From Paracentrotus lividus (Eukaryota > Echinodermata > Echinoidea > Camarodonta > Echinidae): a stretch of 64,000 nucleotides of DNA. The notes under the pieces were generated by a model. That model did not search any database. It saw only the letters and a list, made by a program, of their open reading frames with translations, and was not told where the DNA came from. Positions 44,536 through 58,544 of this stretch are shown here, one piece after another (the first letter of the stretch is position 1; every line of letters starts with the position of its first letter). The position numbers and the translations under genes were made by a program. The stretch lies in NCBI GenBank assembly GCA_940671915.1, contig CALNVZ010001608.1, positions 33,466-97,465 of the forward strand, written 5' to 3'.

Positions 44536-47500
44536 ACATCTCGGTGGCACTTTGAAGCTTCCATATCGTTTGTATTCTGAGAGATCTATATTAAAGCTCC
44601 ATCAAAAAACAATGTTTGTTGGACTAGAGCTTTGAAAGCAGCCTCTGCATTCAGTGAGAAATGTATTGTGATCAAGAAGGTGGCGCTGGAAACCGTTCAA
44701 CAATTAAGGTTTTTCTTCTGGAATTTTTTTATTTCAATAAAACAGCCTCCGCATCGTTTCAATTCATAAGATTAAATCGTTTAGAACATTGTGATGTAAT
44801 GTGCTGCGGGCTGAAAAAGCGCTACGACTCCACCTCCTCGTTTATTCAATTCTATTATTGAAAACAAGATTATGCCTGGGCAGGGAGATATAGGTGGTGA
44901 GGATTATCTGCCAAAACGTTTCTGTCAAACCAATTAAAAATGAATCTGCAATTGATATTATTCTAACATGTACCTCAATTGTTCGAAAATTTTTATTTGA
45001 CTACGAATGTTAATATGTAAAAAATTCATATCTTGTCGCCCCAGCTGAACGGAGTTTAATCTGCGAACTGGTTCTGAGTATAGTACTCATTTGCGAAGTA
45101 ACCATGAGTTATCATTGTCGTCGAAGAAATATTCAAAATTCAGGTGAGCATTATCATTTATACGTTAGAAATATTTTGTCATTTAACTGATCATCAAGAA
45201 TTGGAATGTTTCAGTATTATGGACGTGATTGCGCACGTAAAAATTATTAAAATCGCTGTCCTTACATTACTTATTTATGGTAAAAGCTATCATGAGAGTT
45301 TACGAACAATAGCAGATAATGTTTTAAAAACCCAAAGAATTTCAGTATAAAAGTTGTCTCTAGAGATTGAACAAATTAAGGTCGCCAAACACAGATTGGT
45401 ATTAGATTGCAAGAAGGCCACATTGAACGAATACAAAAACATAAGACATAAAAACAGATTTACATGCGATTGCGCAAGCAATCATACTCGTCTCAATTTT
45501 TGTGCAAAATAATATGAAAAAGAAACAAAAAAATGACTGAAGCTCTCAGCCAAGCCCTTTTTGTGTACAAGAAGGAAGACATATGTGATACGTCTTGGTC
45601 GAAATGAGAGAGAAGTCAGGAATCAAAGATCCGAGTATAATCGACCAAACTAATAAAAGACTCAAATTTTGAGGAATTTTTTTTTATTTTTTCTTGTCTG
45701 GTTTCTACCATGCTTCAATCTTTTTGCTCTGTATAAAAAAATGAGTGTAATGATAACGGGAAGTGTAAAAAAGCAGTTTTTCGGCCGAGTGTTTTTTTTT
45801 CGGTCATAATTTTTTTTTTCCGGACATAACAAGCGCACGTCCACGCTCATTTCCACCTCTTCCGTTTAGCTCGCCTTAGCAAACGCATGGCTTTGATTGT
45901 TGGACGTTCACGGTATGTGTTGTGTGATTTCTATGTGGCTTTTTGTTTCGTTTTTTGTGAGCGAATACGCGAAACTAAACTCTCTTTAGCTACACTCAGC
46001 TGTGCGATGCCACACACCTGCTGCTGTGAATAAAGCTGTTTCATCCGGGATTGCGGAGCACGCAAACGAATGTCAATCCTAAACAATCGGGGTGGGGGGG
46101 GGGGTTATGTGGGGAAAAGCTACTTATTGCTTGATTAGCTATCTGGATCCAAATGAATGTTATTTCAGCATTGTTATTTTAGGGCCGGATATCTGTTTTG
46201 TCACTGATGGGAAATTAAAAACCTCCTATAAACAATTTTGGTTCCATCGGAAACATGAGCTCAAAAGAGGTGACGTGTATCATAATACTTCTTGATACAA
46301 GTATTTAGGCTTAAAAGTCTAAGACGCGTAAGAGATGCTAATTTAATTGAAAAAAAATATGGTTTTAAAATTGGTTGATAATTGCATTATTGTGGAAACA
46401 AGTGAGCTAGGGGGGGGGGGATGGCAAATCAATCTAGTTATAACTGCGGCTGGTATCTTCACTTTTTTGGGAACTACTTTTGAACAACTTTAAGACGGCT
46501 TAGAAACAAGTTTGAGACGAGTTGCCTGAGACGTCGCGGAGACGTCTCCGCGAGTGAGATAAGCACCCATAGCTTACTAGCAAATTTCTGCAGTTTTTTT
46601 TACAAAGTAATGTGTTTAAGAGTAGCGTTTCTAAAACAACGACGAAACAAAATACGATTTACTCTTAAAATAATTATTTCTAAAATTATTAATATCTTCT
46701 TATACTGGGTAACAAGTTGATCAATAAAGACGAGATCGAGCAAAATCATTTTACGTTTTATTTTACATTGTCTTAAGCTAACCTAGCCACTCATAACGTG
46801 ATCAGAAGAATTCTAATAATTCGTGAAGGCGGCAAATAATTTATTAAAACATTTTGGAGCAATATCTCTATCATATACTATTCAAGAATATAAACAAAAT
46901 GCATAAGCCCTGTACAAGAATAATTTAGTCTATAGGACGCATTATTATGTTTAAAATTTCAGACAGAAGTTCAGAATAAAATGACTCGCTTTATTATGAG
47001 TAAGAGTACGCGATTGACATTCAAGACGCACGCAAACATCGAAAAAACCCAAAAAAGGTTTTTAAAATAGTTTTGTTTCTAACTAATTTAGCGCCAGATT
47101 GGTAAACACTTTTCTTAAAAGAGCGGACTTTTCTTAACAATTAGAAGAGCATGACGTTTTCATTTATTTGACGAAGATATAAAACAACTAACCAAATTCA
47201 TGGCTTCTTTTTTTTTGAGAAGATTGAACATCGCCGTTATGCGCTTGCCTCGATCATGCGTGACGACGAGTATTTGTTCTCTGTATACCTGAATGCAGCC
47301 TCCCTCATTGGTCAATCGTTTCACCTTTGTAACAAGTGTTGCTAGGGCATTCGGTGAAGTTACAGCGGTGACAGAGTGTTCCTTTATTTTTCTGGCGCGG
47401 GGTAACAAAGGAAGTCAAACTTCGCAGACTGTTTTCTCTTGATTTTGATTTTCCAAAGAAGCCAATTCTCCTCGGCGTTTCAGAGGCTAATTCTCCACTT

Positions 47501-47862
47501 CCTATTTACTCTTTAACAGTCGGGTTATATATCAAATTCAGGGCAATGAATCAGGGATCAATATATCAAATAAAATGGATTTTCAAAAATTGGTCGAATA
47601 GTCTCTCCTTTCGACGTGAACGCATCAACATATGTTCATTCGATTGTATTGTATGTTAAGAGTTCCAGACTAACAGGCAAGATGGTCATCAATGCCATGA
47701 CAGACTGCCTGAGTAATGGATTAACAATATTACTCTTGGAATTTACAAAGCAAAGATTTTGTTAATTGTATTATGATTAACGTAGAATCACGACAAAATT
47801 GCCATGAATGATGCAATATACGTTAAATGAATATGCCAAATCCATGATCAAGTACAAGCAAA
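44536..47862. other. No gene recognised
   Basis: Short ATG frames ending at donor-like sites (MSYHCRRRNIQNS ending before GTGAGC at 45142; MALIVGRS ending before GTATGT at 45913) were considered but have no second exon. An 82-codon minus frame at 47160-47408 is unrecognised. 46440-46575 is a half-copy of the GACGTCTCCGCG MITE family. Confidence 0.3.
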
Positions 47863-49109
47863 TCAAAATAGTTTTGAGTTGGGAAGAATCTTGATGAAAG
47901 TGCTATAACAGTAAGAGAGGAGCCACGACAAGAAAATACCAAAGAATATGTTTAAAAGTAATTTGCATTTCTTGGAAATAAATTCATGCTGTCTAAACAA
48001 TGGATCAAGTTGAAAGTCACGCATTAGATAAGTACATTTGATAATTGGACGTGAAGACATGCTGGAAATAATCTAAAATGCATCTTCAAGAATAAAATTC
48101 AGAGTACTACTACTTCATTATAAAGATCGTATTGGAGGTACATAAAGCATCTAATTATACATTCCATTGTTCATTCTTTTGTTGAAGGATTCCAGACTGC
48201 TACAAGATGTATCATCCAATTCGGTGTCATAGACCTATAGTAAAATAGTGAAATATCGATGAAAGCCGGAGTTAATGCAATGCCAGATTATCGTCAGTGC
48301 AATGCACCAAAGTAAATGTTGTAAGAATAACTTCTCTATATATTTTTAAAGCAGAGATTTTGATATTAGATATTAGTGAAACACAAACTCGCCATCCATA
48401 TGCAAACTGCGTCGATTGAATTCATTACAATTTAAATTCTGAAGGTTTTCATTATATACGATTGTGTAAAATAATATTAGGGAGCTATTAAAAATCGTTA
48501 TTCTCTTGAACAGGAAATTCCAAAGCGCAAGCCTAGGTCATCATGCTAATGATGCAACCAAAGCAGAGTTGGGTGTATCTACGTAGTGGTATAAGTTAAC
48601 AAATCACAAAAATTTTACCATGAATATCAAAATACGCTCGAATGAATGTCATATATTACCACTCATTTGAACAGATAAGACAAATTAAAAATCGTTTGGA
48701 AGTTGGAAGAGACTTTGAAGAGTGGCTAACTGTATAGAGGACAGCCAAAAGTATATACCAAAGGGAAATGTTTACAAAGTAATTTGGCATTTCTTTGAAT
48801 TAAAAACATGTTATAACAATGACAGTTGAATCCCATCAGTATTAAACACAATAGCCATCCATATGCAAAATGGCTTGATTTTGATGGGCATTTCAATTCA
48901 AATTCTTCAAGAACTTTCAATTATATGGATTGTTTAAAATATTTGGGAGCATTCAAATGTTATTCTTTGAAACAACATTCTAAAAGTGCAAGCCAAACTT
49001 ATCATGCATGACCAGAGTACATGGGTAAATGAACTTCTTACAATTAACAAAGCTGAGTTTGTATGGTATGGATCAGTAACAAATTGCCATTTCTTTGGTT
49101 AAATAAATA

Positions 49110-49110
<1 letters not shown>

Positions 49111-49141
<31 letters not shown>
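49111..49141. repeat. ~31-base T run
   Basis: Uninterrupted T homopolymer inside a satellite unit; the neighbouring unit has a short TTTTTTTGTGTTTTTTT at the same place (50962-50979). Confidence 0.9.
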
Positions 49142-49145
<4 letters not shown>

Positions 49146-49354
49146 CAATGTACATGTTGAAGTCCCATCATTAAAAATAAATGTGAATATGGATCAGTGA
49201 AACTTGTCGGAATTGAAAATGCATTATAATGAATAAATCCAAGAACTTTCATACTAAAGATCGTTGTAATACATAAATATCCACGTTACATTCAATTGTT
49301 ATTCTATATAAGAGATTCCAGACTGCTAGCAAGATGGATATCATGCGTAATCTA

Positions 49355-49589
49355 ATGCTACAGTCACACAGACACTTACGTATAGATACGTTTGTGTTGT
49401 TTAAATCTTATTTCATCTTCTATTCTATCATTTCTTATGTATTTCTTTGTTTTACTGGATGAACGAAATTATCAATATTTCCACTGCTGACTATGACGGG
49501 TAGGCATCCGTGGGGATCCGCAGAAAAGTAAACAATTTTTGGACGCAACCGGACGTAACTCAACGTAAGTGTCTGTGTGACTGTAGCAT
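49355..49589. mobile_element. 235-bp MITE in the satellite, TA target, empty site known
   Basis: Ends ATGCTACAGTCACACAGACA then CTTACGT and the inverted ACGTAAGTGTCTGTGTGACT then GTAGCAT are perfect 27-bp inverted copies. TA on both sides (49353-49354, 49590-49591). The homologous site in a neighbouring unit (51183-51200, GCGTAATCTAAGTAAATAGT) lacks the element. No frame inside. Confidence 0.9.
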
Positions 49590-52500
49590 TAGTAAATAGT
49601 GAAATACATGAACCTGTACATGCTACATATAGTTTTCAAAGCACAGTTTGTATGGAAAAATGCAGATCAGAACATTAATCAGAATACATGAGTAGATTTA
49701 AAATCCATCTACCAATATGCACTGTAATCTGTTTGGAATGCTTTGAAATTAGGAAGATTATCGTTAAATAAAAATGAAAAATAAAAAAATAAAATAAAAA
49801 TAAATGACATGCAGGAAGTAGTCTAATCTAAGAAGATATTTACGTTCTCAGAGTAATTTTTGCATTTCCATAGAAAATTGTTCACAAGGCACTAATAAAA
49901 GTATGTGTAAATGTAGATCAACGATACTTGTGGCGATTTGAATGACATTTCATGAATTGACTTCATAGAGAGCATTATATACCAACATACATGACCAAAT
50001 GGAATTTCGAAATTTACAGAGCAACCTGAAGTATATATTTGGATAATTACAAATCACCATCCAAAAATTTTGTAATGCACGACCCATGAATGAATGACAT
50101 TACCTGAATTGTTTTAAATCATAAATGCAAAATAAAGAGAGGCATGAAACTTGGCAATACAGACCAATGCCAAAAGAGTTGGACACTCTGTGTACAAATT
50201 GCATTGCAATTTGGTCTAATTGTGAGTTATTGACAGTAAACGCGCCTTTAAAGGCACATACTGTCAGATATAGTTCATCAAAATACCTTTAAAGATCAAT
50301 CGCCTTTAAGGTGTCTTTAAGGTTTATTTTCACTCAACAAAATATAGTAACACAAATATAATGGATTAAAATAAATTGAAGGGTTGGAAGATCTTGATGA
50401 AAAGTGCTAACTGTATAAGAGGAGCACGACAGTATATACCAAAGAAAAAATGTTTACAAAGTAATTTGCATTTCTTTGGAATTAAAAACATGTTGTTTAA
50501 CAATGAACAAGTTGAATTCCCATCAGTATTATGAAACACAAATAGCCATCCATATGCAAAATGCTTTATTTGAATTGCATTTCAATTTAAATTCTTCAAG
50601 AACTTTCATTATATGGATTGTTTAAAATATTTGGGAGCATTCAAATGTTATTCTTTGAACAACATTCTAAAGTGCAAGCCAACTTATCATGCATGACCAG
50701 AGTACATGGCTAAATGAACTTCTGACAATTAACAAAGCTGAGTTTGTATGGTATGGATAAGTACGACTCACAAGATTGCCATGCATATGCTAATACGTAA
50801 ATGAATGTCAAATTCGTCTTGCACAGATAAGCAAATTAAAATGGTTTGGAGTTGGAAGATCTTGATGAAGAGTGCTAACTGTATAGGAGGAGCACGATAG
50901 TAAATACCAAAGAAAACCTGTTTACAAAGTAATTTGCATTTCGTTGGAAATAAATACATGTTTTTTTTGTGTTTTTTTAAACAATGTACATGTTGAAGTC
51001 CCATCATTAAAAATAAATGTGAATATGGATCAGTGAAACTTGTGGGAATTGAAAATGCATTATAATGAATAAATTCAAGAACTTTCATTCTAAAGATCGT
51101 TGTAATACATAAATATCCACGTTACATTCAATTGTTATTCTATGTAAGAGATTCCAGACTGTTAGCAAGATGGACATCATGCGTAATCTAAGTAAATAGT
51201 GAAATACATGAACCTGTACAGTTTTCAAGGCACAGTTTGTATGGAAAAATGCAGATCAGAACATTAAGCAGAATACATGAGTAGATTTAAAATCCATCTG
51301 CCAATATGCACTCTAATCAGTTTGAAATGGTTTGAAATTAATTAATGCACGACCCATGAATGAATGACATTAACTGAATTGTTTTAAATCATAAATGCAA
51401 AATAAAGAGAGGCATTAAACATGGCAATACAGTCCAATGCCAAGAGAGTTGGACACTCTGTTTTCAAATTACATTTCAATTTGGTGTAAATTGCGAGTTA
51501 TTGACGGTAAACGTGCCTTTAAAGGCATATACTGTCAGATATAATTCATCAAAATACCTTTAAAGATCAACCACCTTTAAGCTGTCTTTAACCGCTCTAT
51601 TCTTCACATCAACAGAATTATAGTAACAGAAATGCAAGGATTAAAATAAATTGAAGGTTGGAAGATCTTGATGAAGAGTGCTAACTGTAAGGAGGAGCAC
51701 GATAGTATTATCAAAGAAAACATGTTTACAAATAATTTGCATTTCTTTGGAAATAAATACTTGTGTTTTAACAATGAACAAGTTGAAGTCCCATCATTAA
51801 AATAAATGTGAATATAAATCCGTGAACATGTAGAATTTGAAAATGCCTTTCAATGAATAATTCAAAAACTTTCATTCTAAAGATCGTTGAAATACATAAA
51901 TATCTGTGTTACATTCAATTGTTATTAATAATTTTTTAATTCCATGGAAATTTGTTCACAAGCCACCAGTAAAATACATGTATGTGTAAATGTAGATCAA
52001 CGATACTTGTAGAAATTTGAATGACATTTTATGAATCCATTTCATAGAGAGCATTATATACCAACATACATGACCAGATGGAATTTCGAAATTACAGAGC
52101 AACCTAAGTCTATATGGATAATTACAAATCACCATCCAACAATTTTGTAATGCAAGACCATGAATGATTGACATTACCTGAATTGTTTTAAATCATAAAT
52201 GCAAAATAAAGAGAGGCATGAAACTTGGCAATACAGACAATGCCAAAAGAGTTGGACACTCTGCTTACAAATTGCATTGCAATTTGGTCTAATGTGAGTT
52301 ATTGACAGTAAAACGCCTTCAAAGGCACATACTGTCAGATATAGTTCATCAAAATACCTTTAAAGATCAACCGCCTTTGAGTGTCTTTAGGTTTATTTTC
52401 ACTCTACAGAATATAGTAACAGAAATGCAATGGATTAAAATAAATTGAAGGGTTGGAAGATCTTGTTGAAAAGTGCTAACTGTAAGGAGGAGCACGATTG

Positions 52501-54479
52501 TATTATCAAAGAAAACATGTTTACAAAGTAATTTGCATTTCTTTGGAAATAAATACTTGTGTTTTTAACAATGAACAATTGAAGTCCCATCATTAAATAA
52601 ATAGTGAATATAAATCCGTGAACATGTAGAATTTGAAAATGCTTTCAATGAATAAATTCAAAAACTTTTATTCTAAAGATCTTTGAAATACATAAATATC
52701 TGTGTTACATTCAATTGTTATTAAGTAATTTTTTAATTTCCATGGAAATTTGTTCACAAGCCACCAGTAAAAGTACATGTATGTGTAAATGTAGATCAAC
52801 GATACTTGTAGAAATTTGAATGACATTTTATGAATCATTTCATAGAGAGCATTATATACCAACATACATGACCAGATGGAATTTCGAAATTACAGAGCAA
52901 CCTGAGTCTATATGGATAATTCAAATCACCATCCAACAATTTTGAATGCAAGACCCATGAATGATTGACATTACCTGAATTGTTTTAAATCAATAATGCA
53001 AATAAAGAGAGGCATGAAACTTGGCAATACAGACCAATGCCAAAGAGTTGGACACTTGCTTACAAATTGCATTGCAATTTGTCTAATTGTGAGTTATGAC
53101 AGTAAACGCGCCTTCAAAGCACCTAACGTCAGATATAGTTCATCAAAATACTCTTAAAGATCAACCGCTTTTGAGTGTCTTTACGGTTATTTTCACTCTA
53201 CAGAATATAGTAACAGAAATGCAATGGATTAAAATAAATTGAAGGGTTGGAAGATCTTGTTGAAAAGTGCTAACTGTAAGGAGGAGCACGTTTTATTATC
53301 AAAGAAAACATGTTTACAAAGTAATTTGCATTTTTTTGGAAATAATACTTGTGTTTTTAACAATGAACAAGTTGAAGTCCCATCATTAAAATAAATGTGA
53401 ATATAAATCCGTGAAACATGTAGAATTTGAAAATGCTCTTCAATGAATAAATTCAAAAACTTTCATTCTAAAGATCGTTGAAATACATAAATATCTGTGG
53501 TTACATTCAATTGTTAGTTAAGTAAATTTTTTAATTTCCATGGAAATTTGTTCACAAGCCACCAATAAAAGTACATGTATGTGTAAATGTAGATCAACGA
53601 TACTTGTACAAATTTGAATGACATTTTTAAATCTACTTCATAGAGAGCATTATATACCAACATACATGACCAGATGGAATTTCGAAATTTACAGAGCAAC
53701 CTGAAGTCTATATGGATAATTACAAATCGCCATTCAAAAATTGTGTAATGCACGACCCATGAATGAATGACACTACCTGAGTTTTTTAAAATCATAAATG
53801 TAAAATAAAAAGAGGCATGAAACATGGCAACACAGACCAATGCCAAAAGGTTTGGACACTCTGTTTACAAATTGCATTGCAATTTGGTCTAATTGCGAGT
53901 TATTGACAGTAAACGCGCCTTTAAAGGCACATGCTGTCAGATATAGTTCATCAAAATACCTTTAAGGATCTCCTGTCTTTAAAGTGTCTTTAAGGTTTAA
54001 TTTTACTCAATAGAATATAGTAACAGAAATGCAATGGATAAAAATAAATTGAAGGCCAGGGAAGTTATAAAGCTGATGATCAACAATGCTACAAGATAGC
54101 TGACTGTCATTAACAGTGACAATTTTCAGGAAACTATTAATCTTGAGTGAAATCCTATGGCAAATGATTTAATTTGGGTGAATGTATTACATAATATAAA
54201 GCTTTAGTCTGTTTGAGTACAGCTATCTTGATTTGAACATGGCAAAGGAAATTAGAACAGCTCATATTAAAATGAATGTTCATATATTTAAGAAAAATAA
54301 TTTCCTTTGCATCATTTCTTTTAATTATTTTAATCCTGTTGTCACTGTTATCTCTTTTTCAAATGACAATTTAGCATTTTTGAAGATTACTGAAACATGT
54401 AATAAACATTGTAAGGACATATTTTAACGTTAATACAACTTCGAGTTTTCGGGAAAAGTTCAAGTTTAAAAAACTATGT

Positions 54480-55205
54480 CAGGTAACAAACGGGACAGTA
54501 ACACACGGGACAATTATTCCCTGTTATATTTTTTATTACGATTGGTGTAGCCAAGGCGTAGCAACATCTTTTGTTAAAAAAATCTCTCAGATAAAAAAAA
54601 GAAACATAATACAAAACACAAATGTGAGAAAAACTTATTTTGTTTCATTTCTAAAGGTGGGAGGATGGGTAATAAAAATGTATGATTTTACATCAGCTCA
54701 GTAACTTTTGTGAGACTATTTCTGAGACCTGAATATTTTAAGTCTAAAAATATGAAAAGCTATGCGCTAGGTTCGTGATATTTTCACCAGAGTTAGCCAA
54801 GAAAATATAAAAACAGAAAATACATATTTTTTGGTTGTATTCCTATGACAAACCTCTTTTTTAAATGGTTGAAAATAGCATTTTTAATGCATTTTATATT
54901 TTTCATGAATATTAATGAGCCATATGACCTTGAAATGACCTTTTGACCTCATTTGCATTAAGTTCATTTCATATCGTTTATGGTGATATATGACACATTA
55001 TGTATACCTTTACAAACCCACCGACACACTTGATACAAAAATGGTCAAAAAGTCGAAAAATCACCATCTCGGGAACAAATAGCGTGGACTTGCTCAATAT
55101 TATTTTTATAAATTATACTCCTGCCGAAGACGGATGTCCTTAAAAAAATGGAGAAGAAATGAATAAAAAACTTGGCGTAAATGCATAGTCTCCATTATTT
55201 GCTTT
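54480..55205 (-). repeat. Dispersed repeat, inverted relative of 35885-36250
   Basis: The complement carries ATGCATTTACGCCAAG, CAGGAGTATAAT, GCAAGTCCACGCTATTTG in the same order as 35905-36000, and ends near ACAAACGGGAC words (54487-54512). Middle parts do not align by eye. Confidence 0.55.
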
Positions 55206-58080
55206 TTATTATATTTAATGTATGTTTAAGCCTATACTTATTTTAGTATTTCCAGTGAAATTATTATTAATCTTTTTCTTCAAACAACTCTATTTCTATC
55301 AGTCTATTTATCCTACATTTTATTTTAATTGTATTTATACTTATAATTGCAAAAAAATTGCAGAGTACACAAATCTTTAACATAAAATAAATTAGCTTAA
55401 ATTACTTTTATCTACTAGAGGTGTATGCAGTTCTCGCTATAACAGTAGCGGACGCAGACCAGAATCACACAATGAACTTACCGGGCCCATGCGTAAACAT
55501 AATAGAGCCGCTTTTGTCCCCAGACAATAATTGGGCCACCGAAATGAGTTCAATTCGATTTTCTTGGATCTGCGCCTGACTATATTCTGCAGAATTAACC
55601 CTCCCCTCCCCATCCCATTCCCTTCGGGTCCCACGTGTTGTTTTGTTAACCTTCGTTAATAATTGAGCATTTATCATGATTCTTATATTGCAAGATTCTG
55701 TTCATTTAGCCTAAAAACTTTCTGCTCGCATGGTATTTAGATTTGTGGAGACGAAATCGGACTCAGGCCCCCCAAATTGGTTGTTTTTTTGTTTTTGTTT
55801 TTGCTTTGCTTTGTTTTGTTTTGTGTTTTGTGTGTTTTGTTTTTTTTTTAGCTTGCGCTTCTTGCTCGCTTAGAATTAAATAGGCCTTATAGGATTAAAG
55901 GAAATAAAAATTTGGCACACACCCTAGGCCTACTGGTACGGCATGTTTGTTAAATTCATTGGTAATAAATGCAGTATTTTTTTTTTTTTATTATGCAAGA
56001 TTTGGTTCATTTAACCTCAAACATTTCCGCTCGCGCTTCGCGCTCGATTTGTATATTTGCTGAGGAAATTCGGCACAACCCCTCAAATCTGCCCCCAAAA
56101 TCAATTAAAAGACTTTGAAAAAATGCCAGAGATGTTTGATTTTTGGGGGGCGATTCCCTGGAGACCCAGAAGATGTCACGGCGACATCTGCAAGCCGACA
56201 GAGACCGGAGTCGCGAACTAGTTGCGACCGATTTTGTGTATAGTAGTAGACAAAAGAGTATCGGCGATGTCAGGTTGCTTGCAGCTAGCAACTAGAAAGA
56301 CTTTTAAATCAATATCCCCGCACCTCTCCGGAGACTAAGGAGACATCTCCACGACTCTCGAGACTCAAATCGCGAACTAGTCTAGACTCGTTGCCAATAA
56401 GATATGGCATTGCTCTTTGAAAACAAAGGTATGAACATCACACTTGTTAAACAGAAATAAAAGTGAAGCACAAAATAATGTATGGCACTTTTCTAATGTA
56501 TACCTTTTCATCAAACTTGGAATGGACCAAAAATGACTACTCTTGTAGCCTATATTGATTTATATTATGCAAATAATATTTAAATAATATTTAAACAAAA
56601 GAAATAATATACAAAATTGTCAAACAATTTACTGAAGGGTCTTATAATTTCAAACGATATCTTAAAGTTAATTATTTTCAACATTTTCAGCAAATTCCAG
56701 ACATAGTAGAGTCATTGTAGTTTTAAAAAAAGTACATTAAATACATATGCCAATATGGGCACTTTGGTGATGACGTCAATTTGGTATTTTGGTTACATGT
56801 GGTTACATGTGGGGGTAGCGGTGGTATACCCATTCTAGGGCACTTTTTCATTGTTTTTTGTTATTAAGGGGCGGCCCCCTTTCCATTGGATCTATGACTG
56901 TCTGACACCAAAACACAACAAACCCTAATAAGTTCAAGAAGAAAATTTCAATAAAACATTTCATGCGGGATGGAAAAAAGGCCTACCCAACCATTTATTA
57001 TTTTTTTTTTTGTCGTCGGGGGGGGGGGCTTTCTATTTTTTACGAGGGCGGGCACCTTCAAGCCCCTCCCGTATCTATGTATGTAAATTCATCATTTGTT
57101 TAAAACTGCAACATTGCAGTGACGCCTTGCGTATGTGAACCTTAACAACATCCAATTTTGTTATAATCTTGGGGCCGTCGGGGGGGGGCAGGCGTGTTTG
57201 AAAATTTATCCAATAAAATCAGAAAAGTCACTCACCTGTTCAGATTTTAAACGCCCAATTTTTTGTTCTTAATAAACATATATTCCAACCCTACTCAGAA
57301 ACACACTGCTCATGGGGTTTCTCTTAACCCCCCCCGCCTCCCCTGCCCATTCAAAAAAATAAAATCAAATTACCGCCCCCCATCAAGTACCCCCCTCATG
57401 CTGCTGTCAGCGAATTTTGGTAAAATATTTCTTGTGTCTCTTATTACCTAAAGATGGGCGGAGCTGCCCAATCCCTCTTCCCTCACAAAATCTTTGACCC
57501 AAGCTGGTGGACTTACGTACTTCTTCCACTAAAACTTTGGACTTAGGTACTTCTTCCACTAAAAATACTCAAGTTTTTGAAATGGGAGTTTCCTATTTGG
57601 GCACTTAGGATTTGAATTTTTTTCAAACTGACTCTTGCACCAGTTTTTGATGGTGTATACGTAGAGGGCTTGTCGAGCCTGACAAGAAAACGATGTCAAA
57701 CCAAAGAGACAAAAAAAAAAAAAAAAAAAATTTGGAGCGCATTTGATAATCATTTTAACATTTTAAAATTCTTCAGTGCGCCTTGGTTATCTGTTGGATG
57801 TTGCAATACAAAATCATAATAACCATGCACGTACTTTGGGGGAAGGTGATGCGGGGGGGGGCACCCCGGATGGAAATGAAGGGGCATTAAAAGCGGGAAG
57901 AAAAAAGAAAAGGGGAAAGAGGGCAATGCAAAGAAGAGAACGAATAAAGAAGAAGGAAAAATAAAAAAAAAGGAGGCGAAGGGGGAATAGAAAGAGAGGG
58001 CAAGAGAGGAAAAAAGAGAGAGATAGAAAGAGGACGAATGGGAAGAAAAATAAAAGAAAACGAAGAATACAAAAAAGGGG
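55206..58080. other. No gene recognised; homopolymers and GCTCGCGC words
   Basis: Contains GCTCGCGCTTCGCGCTCGA at 56027-56045, a degraded relative at 55852-55872, a GACATCTC/GAGACTC-rich patch at 56150-56400 related to the 35025-35420 MITE, T runs, and purine-rich 57840-58075 whose complement gives a spurious 154-codon phenylalanine/serine frame. Confidence 0.4.
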
Positions 58081-58141
58081 AAAATTAATATATATATATA
58101 TACATTAATATATTGAATGATAGTTCTACGTGTTGGAATGT

Positions 58142-58370
58142 AATACTTATAAATAACAAAGAAGTGAAGAACATCATGCTTATTTATAACAAAGATTTTT
58201 ATTTCCTCTCTCAAATTTTCGGAAAACCTTTTCCTTTTTCAAGATAGACAATCTTGTTCAATCTTGTCTCTCTTGAAAAAGGAAAAGGTTTTCCGAAAAT
58301 TTGAGAAAGGAAATAAAATCTTTGTTGGAGATAAGCATGATGTTCTTCACTTCTGTGTTATTTATACATT
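58142..58370. repeat. Near-perfect palindrome, ~108-bp arms, loop under 10 bp
   Basis: AAGTGAAGAACATCATGCTT, TATTTCCTCTCTCAAATTTT, CGGAAAACCTTTTCCTTTTT on the left face AAAAAGGAAAAGGTTTTCCG, AAAATTTGAGAAAGGAAATA, AAGCATGATGTTCTTCACTT on the right. Only about eight differences. A transcript would fold to one long hairpin. Preceded by (TA)n at 58088-58103. Confidence 0.9.
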
Positions 58371-58544
58371 AAACAAAATATTTATACATTGAACAAAATT
58401 GTCTGCTTGGCATCTGTTAAATTCATGAATAACACAGTTGATAAAGAAGAATGCCAAAAACATAAAATCATAGATTTTATAATAAGGAGCATAGCTCTCA
58501 AAATTGAAAGGCGAGTCACACTGCTTCGTCAGGTGCTCATTGGG

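Larger units (their letters stand above)
47863..54060 (+). repeat. Satellite-like tandem array, ~0.8 kb units in right half
   Basis: Unit landmarks in fixed order: TTGGAAGATCTTG, CTAACTGTA, GGAGCACGA, TGTTTACAAAGTAATTTGCA, TTGAAGTCCCATCATT, TTCTAAAGATCGTTG, ATGTAGATCAACGATACTTG, GAGAGGCATGAAAC, GCGCCTTTAAAGGCACAT, ACTGTCAGATATAGTTCATC. TTGGAAGATCTTG is at 50387, 50852, 51658, 52456 and 53249; the ACTGTCAGATATA block at 50264, 51529, 52333, 53116 and 53934. Spacing is 780-820 bp from ~51.3 kb rightward and irregular on the left, where subunits are deleted or duplicated. Units differ by many one-base indels. Recurrent minus frames (IYIYTYMYF type) come from GTACATGTATGTGTAAATG and are not genes. 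Confidence 0.9.

Noticed and set aside
45103-45142. Frame MSYHCRRRNIQNS ending before GTGAGC, with an acceptor-like TTTCAG at 45213
   Set aside because: Joining to the next candidate exon gives an immediate stop; no coding continuation.
45887-45912. Short ATG frame MALIVGRS followed by GTATGT as a first exon
   Set aside because: Only eight codons, poor start context and no second exon; chance expectation is high.
51956-53846. Recurrent 65-110 codon minus frames sharing a YIYTYMYF phrase, as a repeated gene family
   Set aside because: They arise from the satellite's GTACATGTATGTGTAAATG block; frames shift with the indels between units.
57750-58214. 154-codon minus frame with a hydrophobic phenylalanine-rich middle
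   Set aside because: It covers a purine-rich low-complexity tract and runs into the left arm of the palindrome; no domain and no conserved counterpart.
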